From assembly GCF_000699445.3 (NCBI RefSeq), contig NC_067196.1, forward strand, positions 91,235,364-91,299,363: a stretch of 64,000 nt of DNA, written 5' to 3'. Within the stretch, counting starts at the first letter, position 1. Each line of letters opens with the position of its first letter. The translations under genes and the position numbers were made by a program. The DNA is from Schistosoma haematobium. Taxonomy: Eukaryota; Platyhelminthes; Trematoda; Strigeidida; Schistosomatidae. The notes under the pieces are model-generated. The model was not told the origin of the DNA and searched no databases. It was given only the letters and a program-made list of their open reading frames with translations. Shown here in pieces: positions 11,085 to 22,477 of the stretch.

Positions 11085-11445
11085 ACAATTGATTGATCAC
11101 TGAGTGGTGATCAATATCATGTGTATCAAGTCTTTCCTATCGACCAAGTTGCAATGTGGCCACCAGTCTAGGTGACCTGACATTGAGTGCACTATGCTGA
11201 GATAAGATGGTATTTGGTGGTAGTCAACAAGAAACCTTGGAACCGGGTTTCGTGCTATTTGCCACTCGTCAGCAAGGTGTGTCTGTAATCTTGAGGGAAC
11301 TAGTGCTTCCTAACGGATTCGATCCCATGTCATCCAACGTCACAGTCAAAGAATGTTACCACTGAGCTATCCGGGCTGCGACTGACATCCTGTAGGACTG
11401 AGAAGTATTTACAATTGATTGATCACTGTGTGGTGATCAATGTCA
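11085..11445 (-). mobile_element. Type C tRNA-headed hammerhead SINE, best copy
   Basis: On the minus strand the element has a perfect A-box match, TAGCTCAGTGG (plus 11359-11369), then a B-box-like GGATCGAATCC (11315-11325) one base from consensus, then a hammerhead. Near-identical 24-base hairpins of the form ATTGATCAC...GTGATCAAT lie at 11092-11115 and 11418-11441, so the same sequence brackets a 326-bp unit, as in a tandem monomer. Other copies are at 7205-7610 and, as a fragment, 16552-16725. It resembles the Sm-alpha concept, but the sequence differs from the type A copies here. Confidence 0.7.
11234..11278 (-). ncRNA. Hammerhead ribozyme (type C), conserved core
   Basis: Minus-strand core: CTGACGA at 11272-11266 and GAAA at 11251-11248. 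Stem I is CCTTG/CAAGG, five perfect pairs. Stem II is GUG/CAC with an AU-rich loop. Stem III is a very short ACC-CG-GUU with one C-U mismatch. The cleavage triplet is UUC, which obeys the NUH rule, with predicted cleavage between 11240 and 11239. Every invariant core base is present. Confidence 0.7.
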
Positions 11446-11952
11446 TGCATGTCATGTCCTGCTCATATGATAAAATGAAAAGGCAACATTGCATTCTTCT
11501 AATCATTGGGATTCTTACTGAATATCACTGACGTTTTCTAATCCAATATAATGATTACTCAGTGTAGTATTTATTTTGTTTTTCAGTGTGATATTCTATT
11601 CAGTATAACATACCATATTCTTGTATTAAATGAACAATGATATATGTGATTTTATCTTAATTAATAAGCAAAACGGGTGTACGAATCAATATACAAATGA
11701 GTTTGTTTTCGACTAGGGTCGTCGTCGTCGTGTTTTGGATAAAAAAAAGTCTCCACCATTTTTGATGTTCTTACTTGGCATTATAGGAATTGCAATGATT
11801 CCTCATTTTGAAAGTATAAGTAATAAGCGGTTCTAACATAACAATGAATGAAGACAGAGTCATAACATTAAAGGAAAGTATTTTCTTTCAAATATAAAGT
11901 TTTCTGATATCTATATTCATGATATTGTCTGTGAATTGCTATAACTATCTTT
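11446..11952. other. No gene seen; probable PLE 5' flank at the end
   Basis: AT-rich. The last bases lead directly into the PLE reverse transcriptase frame and may be its decayed upstream part. Confidence 0.4.
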
Positions 11953-12975
11953 ATGCATTTTCTGTTCACCAATATACCTTTAACTGAAACTATTGACTTT
12001 GTTTGCCAACAATTACATGAAAAACAAATCAATATTGGAATTGCTGAGTTTAGTCTCAAAGAATTATCTTTGAAATGTACAATGAATGTCCATTTTATTT
12101 TTAATAATAAACATTATAGACAAATTGATGATATAGCGATAGGTTCACCTCTAGGTCTTATGCTTGTGGATTATTTTCTTGCGAAACTAGAAAACGAATC
12201 TGTCAAAGACGTTATCAATAAGCTTAACTTCTACTGTCGTTACGTTGATAACACTTTCATTATTATCGATCAGAACGTTGGAAAAGAACTCTTAGAACTA
12301 CTCAACAATAAACATCCAGCCATCAAATTTATGTGTGAAGAGAAACTTGATAATAAACTACATTTCTTTGATGTTTTGTTAAATAGAAAAGAAAATGGTT
12401 CTATCAGTAGAAATGTGTATAGAAAATGTTCTTCATTAAGCCAATACACACATTCCTTAAGCTTTGTACCTCTTCATTATAAGAAAAACTTAGTTAAATA
12501 TCTGACAAATAGAGCTATTAAGATATGTTCAGTTGATACAATTAACAAGGAATTAGAGCTCCTGAAGAAACACTTGCGTGTAACAAATAAAAAAATAACG
12601 ACATCAAAGGCTAGTAAGAAACCTCTCTTCGTGAAGCTGCGATTCAATGGATATGTAGTTGGTGATGTACTACATGATAAACTGACTAGAGTAGTGAAGA
12701 GAACGCTTAATGCAGCCAACCTCTGTCTATCGTATTCGACCCGATCTATGGTGTTTCCTCAACTAAAGAATAAGTTACCTGGTTATGCCACTTTTATGTG
12801 TATCTACGAATTCAGCTGCTCCTGTGGAGAAAGCTATATCAGGCGCACTACCAGACAACTGAACCAAAGAGTTAGTGAACATCTCCCATCGTGGTTAGGA
12901 AAACGTTCTGTCAAGACAATAAATAAAAGCTTTTCAAATCATTTACTTTACTCAAATGATGAATTTGCCTGTTAA
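11953..12975 (+). pseudogene. Penelope-like element reverse transcriptase plus GIY-YIG endonuclease, 5'-truncated
   Basis: An open frame of 340 codons, the longest PLE frame in the window. Residues 3-10 (FLFTNIPL) match the start of the PLE RT core. Residues 59-80 hold DDIAIGSPLG...VDYFLAKLE. Residues 97-100 read YVDN where the RT catalytic box should be YVDD, so the second aspartate is lost. Residues 283-310 are the GIY-YIG entry, CIYEFSCSCGESYIRR...EH, with Arg in place of the YIG glycine. The usual PLE N-terminal region is missing and the endonuclease stops soon after the WL motif, so it is also C-terminally short. In intact PLEs these domains copy and insert the element. Despite the open frame this copy is very unlikely to be catalytic. 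Confidence 0.82.
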
Positions 12976-13114
12976 TACTTTACTTAAATTAACATTTTAA
13001 ATCAATTAATTTTTCATCTGGTCATATTCTGATATTTTTGACAACGATTAATTGATATGATGTAAAATTGGAAAAACAAAATCCATTTTAACCTGACCTG
13101 AACAATGAACAATT

Positions 13115-13550
13115 GTGGAATTGAAATTACTACAATCTTAACAAAACCCCTTCTGATATCAATGACCATATTCTCACTAGTGACTGCCTTCAAGAGTTAT
13201 ATTCTGGAGTTCTAGTGAGAAGCAGTGACCAGTGGAGTCCAACCGGGTCTATTGTGAAATAGTAACCCTCTGATGACAATGGTGGGTGCGTGGCACAATT
13301 TCTTGAATAAGTTAAAGTTAAACATTAACACTGTTGGATGACGGCTAAATGATTTAGTGGCTAAGCGCTCGTGTGCAAGATTGATAGGTCCTGTGTTCAA
13401 ATTTCGCGTGGCGGGATCGTGGATGTGCACTGCTGAGGAGTCCCACAATAGGACAAAACAGCCGTCCAGTGCTTCCAGGTTTTAAATGATGGTCTAACAT
13501 CAATCGATTCATGATCTCATTCAATAACGCAATAATCTCCACAACCCCAT
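13115..13550 (+). mobile_element. Type B hammerhead SINE, nearly full unit
   Basis: The tail of a preceding unit (13119-13155) runs into a unit starting near 13160, with 5' region, tRNA-like segment, ribozyme and tail. The core is CTGAGGA with stem II GUCC/GGAC and an intact GUC triplet, but GAAA is AAAA (G12 to A, about 13455), which should inactivate it. Stem I GCACTG/CAGTGC is perfect. Confidence 0.8.
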
Positions 13551-14244
13551 AATTATAAAGAAATTGAATAGTATTGTGATGAGTGATGTCCAAGATACAC
13601 AACATGCTATATACTAACCCTCTGTCTGCACAACCCCACCCCAATACAAAATTGGCTACTTAAACAAGAAGATAAAAAGTAGTATGCATCTATGAATTTA
13701 CTGATCACTTCATACAGTTTACGTGTATATGTATACGTAGATATTGATTTATTGAAAAGAATAGAACAATAGGATGATTTACGATGGAGTATCAAACATA
13801 TCAAAATGCCTCATAACTAAATATGCATTAATAATAATAATAAAAGAAAGAAAGAATAATATGTTATTCACTTATTTTTAGACAAAATTATGATGTATGG
13901 AGTTTCGCTGATAACTATTACGTAATAGGAATTCTCATTGATACCTAGTCACTAAATGGTAATTCATGAAAAGTGGAAAATGGAAACGATTACAAGTGAT
14001 CAAGCATCATGATAACCATTTTTTTTTTAAAAAGACATTTGATGATATATGAAACAAATTGGTTACATTTCAATGACAGAGGAAAATTGTATCATCATAT
14101 ATGTCATCATTAATGTAAGTTGTATTTTGGAGTGATGATTACCGGTAAATTAAATGAAAGACCTATCTCTAAATGGAAGTGATGATAAGATTAAACAATT
14201 GGCAAATGAACATTATAAACACATGGCTGTAAGATATAAATATT
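13551..14244. other. No gene seen
   Basis: AT-rich, with T and A runs near 14019-14032. No supported frame or shared repeat. Confidence 0.5.
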
Positions 14245-15170
14245 GTAGGTTGCCTATTCCCCCACTTCCTTTTTTGTCTGGTTGTTGACTGGATTACGAA
14301 GAACTCCACATCTGAGGGGAAGCACGGAATATAGTGAATAGCGCGGAATCTAATTAGAATATTTGGACTTTGAAAATGACATGGCCCATCTATCCCATAC
14401 ACACTAACAAATGCAGATGACGAAGACAAATGTAACAGAAGCCTCTGCATCAGTGCGCCTCAACATACACAAAGGAAAAACCAAGATCCTCAAATACGAC
14501 ACAGAGAACACCAACCCAATCACACGTGATGGGGGAACTCTGGAACAGATAGAATCTTTTACGTAGATGACATAATCAGCATCATCGATGAACAACGAGG
14601 ATCCAATGCATATGTAAAGATAAAGATTGGCAAAGCAAGGATAGCATTCACATAATTGAAGAACATATGGAACTCAAAACAACTGTCTTCAAACCAACAT
14701 CAAAGTCACAATCTACAATGACAACATGAAGATAGTTGTACTGTATTGAGCTGAAACGTGAAGAACTACTACAACCAACATCAAGAGGATACAAGTATTT
14801 ATAAATAGCTGTCTACTCAAGATACTCAATGTCCGTTGGCCGAATATCATCAACAACAACCTACTGTGGAAGATAACGAATCAACTTGTAGCTAACGAGG
14901 AAATTAGGGAAAGGCGATGGATCTGGTGGGTGGGACACATTGAGGAAATCTACAAACTACATCACGACGCAAATGCTGACTTGGAATCCTGAAGAAAAAA
15001 GGAAAAGAGAAGGGCCAAAAAACACATTGCACCGAAAATTGGAAACAGATATGAAGTGGATGATTAGCGAATTGAAAGAACTCGAAAGAGTTGTCTAGTG
15101 CAGAGTTGAATGAAGAATGCTGGTGGGCAGCCTATGCTCCTTGACAAGGGGAAACAGGCGTAAGTACGTT
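14245..15170 (+). mobile_element. RTE-type retrotransposon 3' part, heavily decayed
   Basis: Can be followed from the VDWI.K.ST region through YIDEQ..., to the 3' end GGCGTAAGTACG. It carries many stops and indels. The 3' coding text (SSNYIT-type, LCSLTRGNRR) places it in the second RTE subfamily. Confidence 0.75.
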
Positions 15171-15299
15171 TCTGATGTACCTGTATATTCTAAAATCGTT
15201 TCATTCTACTAAACTATAGAATAGATATAGAAGGATTCCTTTTTTTCAGTGTTTTTTTACTGATCCTCTATCCTATAAATGAGTTCTTATTTTGTGGCG

Positions 15300-15780
15300 C
15301 TTTGATATGAACCCGATTTGAATGGATATATGAATGTGCTATGACTATAAATCTCCCATTTTCACTCCGTATATCACCTCTAACTTGACCCCGTCTGTGT
15401 GACGGCGGTAATAAGAAGCCAAATATGGGTTACGCTGTATGGATTTATTTCAAGCACTCGTTTATTCATACAGATATTGAGAATGAAAAGTGGGAAAGCG
15501 AAGCGAGGAAGAAAAAATTAGTGAGCCAACTCAACTTGATCAAGCGTGACTCAATATTTATAACCAGACAAAAATAAGCTATAGATTCATGGTGAATGAG
15601 GTAAACGGTGCACACTCACACACACACATACATTCATATGAAAACCGTCAAGATTAATAAGCGAATAATTGAAAAGATCAAAATGTAACTGAAGAAGAAT
15701 GAATAAACTGTTCTATATCTGGAGTCTATAATAACCCATATAAACTTGACATAGTATTAGACACTACAATTACATAACTA
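15300..15780 (-). repeat. LTR-like repeat, family 2
   Basis: Shares an ordered series of blocks with 39885-40300 and 60668-61025, including CAGACAAAAATAAG and AGCGAATAATTGAAAAG. This copy is longer and more diverged at its left end. No internal coding region is attached, so it would be a solo LTR if the LTR reading is right. Confidence 0.45.
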
Positions 15781-16095
15781 ACTATTTTGTATTAAGTCTT
15801 GACAACAACAAAAAATAACCAAATTAAAATTCATAGAATTAATAGTTCAATAAAACAATCAGATTATCAGATAAACTTTCACTTCCTCTCTAAACATGTC
15901 AATTATGTAATCTCATTCTTGACATCTGTAAAGATAGAGAATATTCGAATAAATTCTTCCCATCAACTACATCTATCAGTCATATGGTAAAAACAGATTT
16001 ATTCTTTATTCATACATACAAACATCTTATGGTAAAACTTTCCAACATTTTATCCATATAATAAACCAAGTTGATTTCAATATTTCCTGCCACTT
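15781..16095. other. No gene seen
   Basis: AT-rich; a 63-codon open frame here has no recognisable feature. Confidence 0.45.
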
Positions 16096-16551
16096 AGTAT
16101 GGGATTATGGTGATTGTTAAACATTGATTGAGATCATGAACTGATCGATATTAGATCGTCACTGAAAACTTGGAAGAGCTGGATGGCTGTCCTGTCCTAT
16201 TACGGGATTTCTCAGCAGTGCGCATCCACGATTTCACTCATGGGATTCGAACCCAGGACCTTCAGTCTCCTACACGAACGCTTAACCATTAGATCACTTG
16301 ACCGGTATCCAACAGTGTTAATGTCTAACTTCTACAAATCCGCGAAATTGCACGATCATCTTCCATTCTATTGAGGTAGATACCTGTCTCTACCCAACAT
16401 GGGTCAGACTCCAGTGGTCATAACTTCTCACTAGAACTATGAGAATTTCCTCACGAAGCTAATCACTAATGAGCACATGGTAATTATTAGTATTGGTTTG
16501 TGGAGATTATTAAGTTTTCGATTGAGATAATGAATCGAATGATGTTAGACA
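16096..16551 (-). mobile_element. Type B hammerhead SINE, full unit plus second tail
   Basis: Antisense unit with tail, decayed ribozyme (GAAA replaced by AGGA), B-box GGTTCGAATCCC-like and 5' region. A second antisense tail follows at 16493-16551, as expected of a tandem arrangement. The 5' region contains a GTAGAGACAGG-type variant shared with 55915-56225, which marks a subfamily. Confidence 0.7.
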
Positions 16552-16725
16552 ATAGATTTGAGCTATCCAGCCCACAACTGACCACCTACAGGACCGAGAG
16601 ATTTACATTTATTGGCCACTGGGTACTGACCAGTGTTACGTTTCTGAGATATTTACAGCTGATTGACTCGTATTCATGAAGTTGCTATGTGACAACTACA
16701 GTTTAAGAGATAAGAAATCATGTAG
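16552..16725 (-). mobile_element. Type C SINE fragment
   Basis: Starts with GAGCTATCCAG..., matching the A-box end of the 11085-11445 element, and continues into its flank region (AAGTATTTACA-like words). The ribozyme part is absent. Confidence 0.45.
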
Positions 16726-16872
16726 AATAGGTCTAGATATAAATAGGGGTTGGTGGTAACTATGTATATCGGCTTTGTTATAGCTGACACGACTGCTCAA
16801 ACTTGTGATCATATCAAAATGTGGTTAATAGAATTCAATCAATCCCTCAAATGACTAAACAAACGTAAGATT

Positions 16873-17010
16873 GGTTACTTTTTTCTGACTAGCGTTTTTC
16901 AGTGAGTCATTTTTCTACGGGATAGGATCGTTAACTCCATGCCTAACCCTCCTCCTTTATCCGGGCTTGGAAACGACAGTAGCCCAAGAAGGGGCTCAAG
17001 GCGGAGTTAC
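16873..17010 (+). repeat. Unclassified repeat D
   Basis: A GC-richer block with CCTCCTTTATCCGGGCTTGG and GGCGGAGTTACGACTC. Also present at 28505-28625 (inverted) and 29945-30078. It looks like the untranslated end of a non-LTR element, but I cannot name it. Confidence 0.5.
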
Positions 17011-17444
17011 GACTCAAAAAAAACAATTCATAAACCTATTTCATTGTTAGAACAAGATCAAATGCATTTGTATTTTATTCTGTTTACACGAATGATTAGG
17101 CGTGAAAATAAATGGATTCTATTCCTAATCTATTAAGATAGAAAACTAATGTAAAAACATTTTATGGTGGTTTTTCTCCGCTTAAAAACATCATTAAACT
17201 TATATGATCACGTTATCTGTTGATAAGGAATGTAAGAGAAACTGATTTTATTTCCTCTTTTTTTTCTTTAATGATAATTGTCACGAAGAGTTTAATGATT
17301 AGAAACTATAGAAATGTTCATCAAAATGAATACAACTAGATACATAAAGGAATGATCAATAGATATCAGTTGATAAGCTGATCAAATTAGATCATCTTAT
17401 ATACAATGATTTCTTATTATTCCATTTATATTGATTTATAGTTA
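17011..17444. other. No gene seen
   Basis: AT-rich, no supported frame or repeat. Confidence 0.45.
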
Positions 17445-18010
17445 CTTACTTACGTACTTACGTATGAGTGCTACCACTTGTGGAAGAGTATAAGCCAAAT
17501 TACCAGCATTTTTTCATCCAACCCTGTCCTGGACAGTCATTTCTAGTTGTTTCCTTCTTTTCATGTCTGCTTCCTAGTTCCAACGTTATATGTTCTTTAG
17601 TCTTCTACTTTTCCATTTCCCTCCAGGATGACAAGTTAGAGCTTACCTCGTGATACAGTTTGATGATTTGCGTAATGTGTGCCCTATCCACTTTCAACGT
17701 CTTTTCCTAATTTCCTCTTCAGTTGGAACCTGGTTTTTTCTCGTCCACAGTAGGTTGTTGCTGAAATTATCCGGTCGACGAACATTGAGTATCATATGTT
17801 GACAATAGATTAGAAATACTTGCATCTTTTTGATGATGGTTGTAGTAGTTCTTCACGTTTCAGCTCAATACAGTACAAATATCTTCATGGTGTTATTGAA
17901 GATTGTGACTTTGATGTTGGTTTGAAGACAGTTGTTTTGAGTTCCATATGTTCTTCAGTTGTAGAGGTGCGGCCCTTACTTGACCAATTATTGCGCTTTC
18001 ATCTGCATAT
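17445..18010 (-). mobile_element. RTE-type retrotransposon 3' part
   Basis: Minus-strand copy starting at its 3' tail (TTACTTACTTACGTACTTACG at the left) and running to the LPLQMK/GADADVK region at the right. Frame broken by stops. Confidence 0.75.
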
Positions 18011-18127
18011 ATTCTCCTTGTAATTTATGGTTAGACTTGAAATAATAAACACTAACTAATTACCGTTTGTTGATAATTTATGTATTTATCGCGGAAAATT
18101 ACATAATTTAGTGGATCATTTGATTGA

Positions 18128-18350
18128 ATTGTGGTGTGTGCTACTGATTTTGACATATATAAGTAGTATGTATCATCAATCCTATGTGAAATACCTGGCA
18201 GTAGAAGGTTAAAAAGATCGGAGAAAACTGAACGAGAACAATGAATGGTTGCTGTGGAAATGAAGGAACAGTAAAGTCTGAGACGACTGATTGACATTTT
18301 GCAAATGAAGTATTTACCGTATGGTTCTCAGATTTTGCTGAGATGTCCTG
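18128..18350 (+). repeat. Unclassified repeat E
   Basis: Shares GTGCTACT...ACATA.ATAAGTAGTAT, GAACAATGAA, GAGACGACTGATT and ACATTTTGCAAAT words with 26440-26690, and its first part with 46305-46390. A dispersed family without a visible frame. Confidence 0.5.
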
Positions 18351-18369
18351 TAATTTTCTCCTAGAATGC

Positions 18370-18650
18370 ATTTGATTGAGATCATTTACTGGTGTTAGAC
18401 CACCATTGAAAACCTGCGAGCACTGGACAGCCATTCCGTCCTTTCGTGGGACTCCTCAGCGGTGCTCATTCACGACCCCGACTCGCGAGATCCGAACCCA
18501 GGATCTATCGGTCTCGCGCGTAAACGCCTAACCACTAGACCACTGAGCTGGCCGGCATCTAACGGTGTTAATGTCTAACTTCAACTAATCCACGAAATTG
18601 AGCGACACGTCCACCTTTGTCTTCCATGAGTTACCATCTCACAACAGAAG
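18370..18650 (-). mobile_element. Type B hammerhead SINE
   Basis: Antisense tail, ribozyme and tRNA-like head. Minus-strand core CTGAGGA with GUCC/GGAC and GUC, but GAAA reads GGAA (A13 to G). tRNA-like boxes are well kept near 18490-18550. Confidence 0.75.
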
Positions 18651-19340
18651 TTATCACAGTATACAAGGGATTAAACTGAACTTATAAAATATTCAAAAGG
18701 AATATAACTATCAATCTTATATTACCAGAAGGACTTTAGTTTTCAGTGGTGAGTTAAGTAATATCCTATATGTCATCCTCTGAATCATAAATTTGATTTC
18801 TTCATTTTTGTATTATACATTTTCATGTTTACAACCATTGAACTGATGATATTCATTTACATTCATACGTTAATTACTTTTAATCTAGAATTTTTATACA
18901 GAATAAATATTCAATCAAAAGGGTAGGTTTATAGTTCTCTTATGTGTATTGCCGTTTTACTAATCTTCATTATTATGGTATAAGTTATGTATACTGGCAT
19001 TCAATTATTATTATTACTATTAGTAGTAGTAGTTGTTGTGTAGTGAACAAGAACACCAGTGGAGACAATCGAATGTATTTGACACGGAATTACAGAGCAT
19101 TTTATTAAAATCTGAGAATCATATAGTAACTAGCTAATTTGCAAAATATCAATCCATTATCTCAAACTTGACAGTTTCTGTTGCAAATATCAATCCATTG
19201 TCTCAGATTTCATTGTTCATGCGTTTCAATACCAACTAGGCTCCGTTCCCTTTCTTTCTTTATCGACCTTCTACTAAAATGTATTCTATGCCTGACCACC
19301 GTAATATACTACTTGTGTGGATATAAGTAACCCACACCAC

Positions 19341-19413
<73 letters not shown>

Positions 19414-19489
19414 ACAGTATTAGTATATCCTTTCACCCACTTTAAGACTTAATAATCATAAATTGTACTTTATATATTTAGCGGCTTGA
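18651..19489. other. No gene seen; contains a (GTA)n array
   Basis: Unique-looking AT-rich sequence apart from the microsatellite at 19341-19413. Confidence 0.45.
19341..19413. repeat. (AGT)n microsatellite
   Basis: About 24 uninterrupted trinucleotide units, likely length-polymorphic. Confidence 0.9.
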
Positions 19490-19720
19490 GTTATCTGAGA
19501 CTTTTTGTTCTTGAGCCGTTTCTTCCTCTTCTTAGCCATACTGGATAATTTTCTTAAATTCTTTTAGATAAAGAACACATTGAACGGCCTATATACCTAG
19601 CTCCAAATGAACAGATAAATACGTACATATATATATGCGATTGTACAGCTTTGAAAATGAATTCGCCGAAAAGAGAACTTTTCGCTGAACTAATCTTTCT
19701 TATTTATTGTTATTATTATT
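19490..19720 (-). mobile_element. PLE GIY-YIG fragment with adjacent repeat G
   Basis: Minus-strand translation of about 19500-19560 gives ENYPVWLRRGRNGSRTKS, matching the WL-RRG segment of PLE endonucleases. 19632-19720 is a short repeat (GATTGTACAGCTTTGAAAAT) found inverted at 51245-51330 beside another PLE copy. Confidence 0.5.
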
Positions 19721-19829
19721 AGCTTTATTCAATATGATATTCATGGTACAATATAGAATTTTCAGTACAAAGTATCTCAACAAGTTTCCGTTTCTTATTT
19801 CTTGGTTTGATCCTGAGAATAAAAATTGA

Positions 19830-20050
19830 GTCATCATTAATTAGATGTTAGCAGTCCAGTTCATTGACATCTGAATAATATACATTCTTTTCACTGCATA
19901 TTGCGAGTAACTACGATGTCTCTGGTTAGGATCTTCTGATGATAAATACTGAGTGATCACCAGTTAGATGTTAGCAGTCCAGTCAATTGACATCTTAATA
20001 ATGTATATTCTTTTCATTGCATATCGTCAGCAACCACGATGTCTCTGACT
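19830..20050. repeat. Tandem duplication, period about 123 bp
   Basis: Two diverged units share TTAGATGTTAGCAGTCCAGT, ACATTCTTTTCA/ATTCTTTTCATTGCATAT and ACGATGTCTCTG. The word TTAGATG starts at 19841 and 19964. Confidence 0.7.
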
Positions 20051-20274
20051 GAGCTCTTTTACTTGTACAACAAAAGGTTGTACACTTTACATAAACTCAC
20101 TTGAATAGAAGTTATGCAATTAATCGATATAATGATCTATTAAAACAAATGAGAAAACAGGATAACTTGTTGAAATATTTAGATGGTAGGAACAAGTAGC
20201 CAAGATGTTCAAATAGGCCACCATTGATATCATATGAGCGTAATACGCTTCTCGTTGTTTGGAAATGGGAGAAT

Positions 20275-20475
20275 TTCGTCAAAAGTCAGGCTTTCACTCG
20301 ACAACAACTATATTTTCTTCATGAGTGTCTACGACAGCATGCTCTACCAACAAGTGTGAAGATATAGACCTCTAATCAACTGCCCATTAGGACACAACCA
20401 AACCATCCAGCTCAAAGAACAAAACTCCATGAAAGTCATTCACCTGAGCTACAAATCTTCTCCACCATCTCAAAA
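20275..20475 (+). mobile_element. PLE fragments
   Basis: 20300-20380 encodes YFLHECLRQHALPTSVK, shared with 10226-10300; 20395-20470 encodes the PLE tail (PNHPAQRTKLHE region). Internal parts are deleted between them. Confidence 0.5.
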
Positions 20476-20710
20476 TCCATTAATAAATACATATACTATA
20501 CTGACAGGGATGAAATTATGAAAGGTAATTCAATTACTCGATCTATATAGATACAGTTATATTTAGTGTATGCTATAGTGATAACTGAAACAAATAAAAA
20601 TCATAACCAAACGGAAAAAAAGAAAACTCATAAAATCTACTTGATAGATGTATCATTTTTATTCATTTAGTTCAATGTACAATAATGATAACACTATAAA
20701 TGTTTTTATT

Positions 20711-21015
20711 GATTGAATTGATCAGTTGATTGAAGTTAGATCGCCATAGAAAACCTGAAAGCATTGCACAGCCATGTTATTTTAGTATAGGACTCTTCAG
20801 CAATACACATCCACGATCCCGCTCCGCAGGATTCGAGCCTAAGCCGGTATAATACCTATGGAATATCGAGGGATAGGATCATGGGTGCACATTGCTGAGG
20901 AGTCTTAGAATAGGGCAAAACAGCCGTTTAGTGTTTACTGGTTTTCCATTGTAGTCTGGCTTCATGATCTCAACAATTAAAATGACTATAATATCCACAA
21001 AACCTCTCTCTGATT
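20711..21015. mobile_element. Inverted type B hammerhead SINE pair
   Basis: Antisense tail, ribozyme and B-box (20711-20848) joined to a sense ribozyme and tail (20860-21015). Both 3' tails face outwards. The sense core keeps CTGAGGA but GAAA is AAAA and GUC is damaged. Confidence 0.7.
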
Positions 21016-21429
21016 ATAAATGTTTTTGTTTAAAATAATCCATTTTGTGATAAATGATTGAAATTCAATACTAAAATAGAAATTAATCACAATTAAAACC
21101 TGATGTTTATTTTCAGTTTAGTCTATTTTGGTCAGATTTTATAGAGTTTCATAGTCAATCTTTTTTTGTTATTCAACTCTGGCAATGATAACTATGCTTG
21201 TTGTTAGGTAGTATTCATTAGGAATTGAATTCAATTGTAAAGGAAGTACTAGTAAAAACATGAATCATTACATAATTATTTTGTATTAAACGGAACTCTT
21301 CAACAGTCCGCAAACATGATTTCACTAAGGATTAAATTCAGAATTTTCATTTCTGTCAACGAGCACTTAAGTGTCAGACAACCGTGTAGACACAGATTTT
21401 AAATTTCAATCGATTAGTGATATACTTAA
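21016..21429. other. No gene seen
   Basis: AT-rich; a short piece near 21295-21400 may be a badly decayed SINE. Confidence 0.35.
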
Positions 21430-22012
21430 AGGTTTATGTGGTGGTCGGTATTCAATACAATCTTTAAACTTCGTATACAGTTCGTCTTGATAAGCATCAC
21501 TAGATAACGCCTCAACGGTACGTTAATCAGAAGGCCAATACAAAGTGTTGATTACGTTTATTATGGGTTCACATACAGATAACCAAAATTATAGGTGCAT
21601 TGAACAAGCACAGAAGAGTTGTGCCGAAAGGCAAGCAGGCAGGCGAGCGAGCGAGTGAGTCAGTGAGTGAGTGAATATGAGTACGGGTAAACGAGTACAA
21701 TTAAGCGAGAGGGAGCAATGAACATGAATATCATGGACATATATACATACATAGTGAAATGAATGAAGCATCGAATCAATTAAGCGGTTAGTAGTAAGCC
21801 TAGCAGCGTGAATAAATGCGTAGGCAGGCAGTAAGAAATGCTCAAGCATACCTGTTCATACATTCGCAACAAGAATCAAAATAAAATGATATAGATAAGT
21901 TGTTGTTGTCGTTGTACAAATGACTCAGTTCGTTAATAATTTAACAAAATGACTTAACCCAATTAAATGTGAACCAACTCGATTGCACATGAGTTGCTAT
22001 AAGGTTCTTTCA
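21430..22012 (-). repeat. LTR-like repeat, family 1 (minus)
   Basis: Reverse complement of 47351-47937 over its whole length, with a shorter copy at 54933-55165. On the minus strand it contains AATAAACGTAATCAACACTT, a plausible LTR polyadenylation region, and ends in GACCACCACA. A GAGT/GCAG tetranucleotide run lies at 21620-21672. No attached coding region, so a solo LTR is my reading. Confidence 0.55.
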
Positions 22013-22477
22013 TTCTTATTTCTAACGATTGTTTTACTCCTGAAATATCTGAATCTCATCTGCCAAGAATACCACTTATGAATAAAATGAATTTCCATTA
22101 AACTTCTACATCACAATAAAACTTTTTGTTGAAATATTTTTGAAGATTAATTTAAAAATTTCACATATTGAGTTTCCTTTATTGTTTTAGTTTCCTTGAC
22201 GATTAACGCTAATTAAATAATCATTCATTTTCAAAGTGTATTAGATACATCTTCGGCTCTGGACTAGATAATAAGTAAACACTTTGTTTATATCCACTTT
22301 TGAACAGTTTTCAGCTACAACTAATATAGTTATCTTCTATCATCAGTTTTTTCAATACTACTACAACTGATATCATTTTGTAATAAGCAATTGTTTTCAA
22401 TCTAAAAATTCAGAAATAATCACCATGGAATAAATACTATTCCAACTCACTAAAACTTAAGAACTAGGGTTGAAGAT
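22013..22477. other. No gene seen
   Basis: AT-rich, unique-looking DNA before the RTE tail. Confidence 0.45.

Noticed and set aside
21589..21849. 86-codon frame with Ser/His/Leu repeats
   Set aside because: Produced by the tetranucleotide run in the LTR-like repeat.
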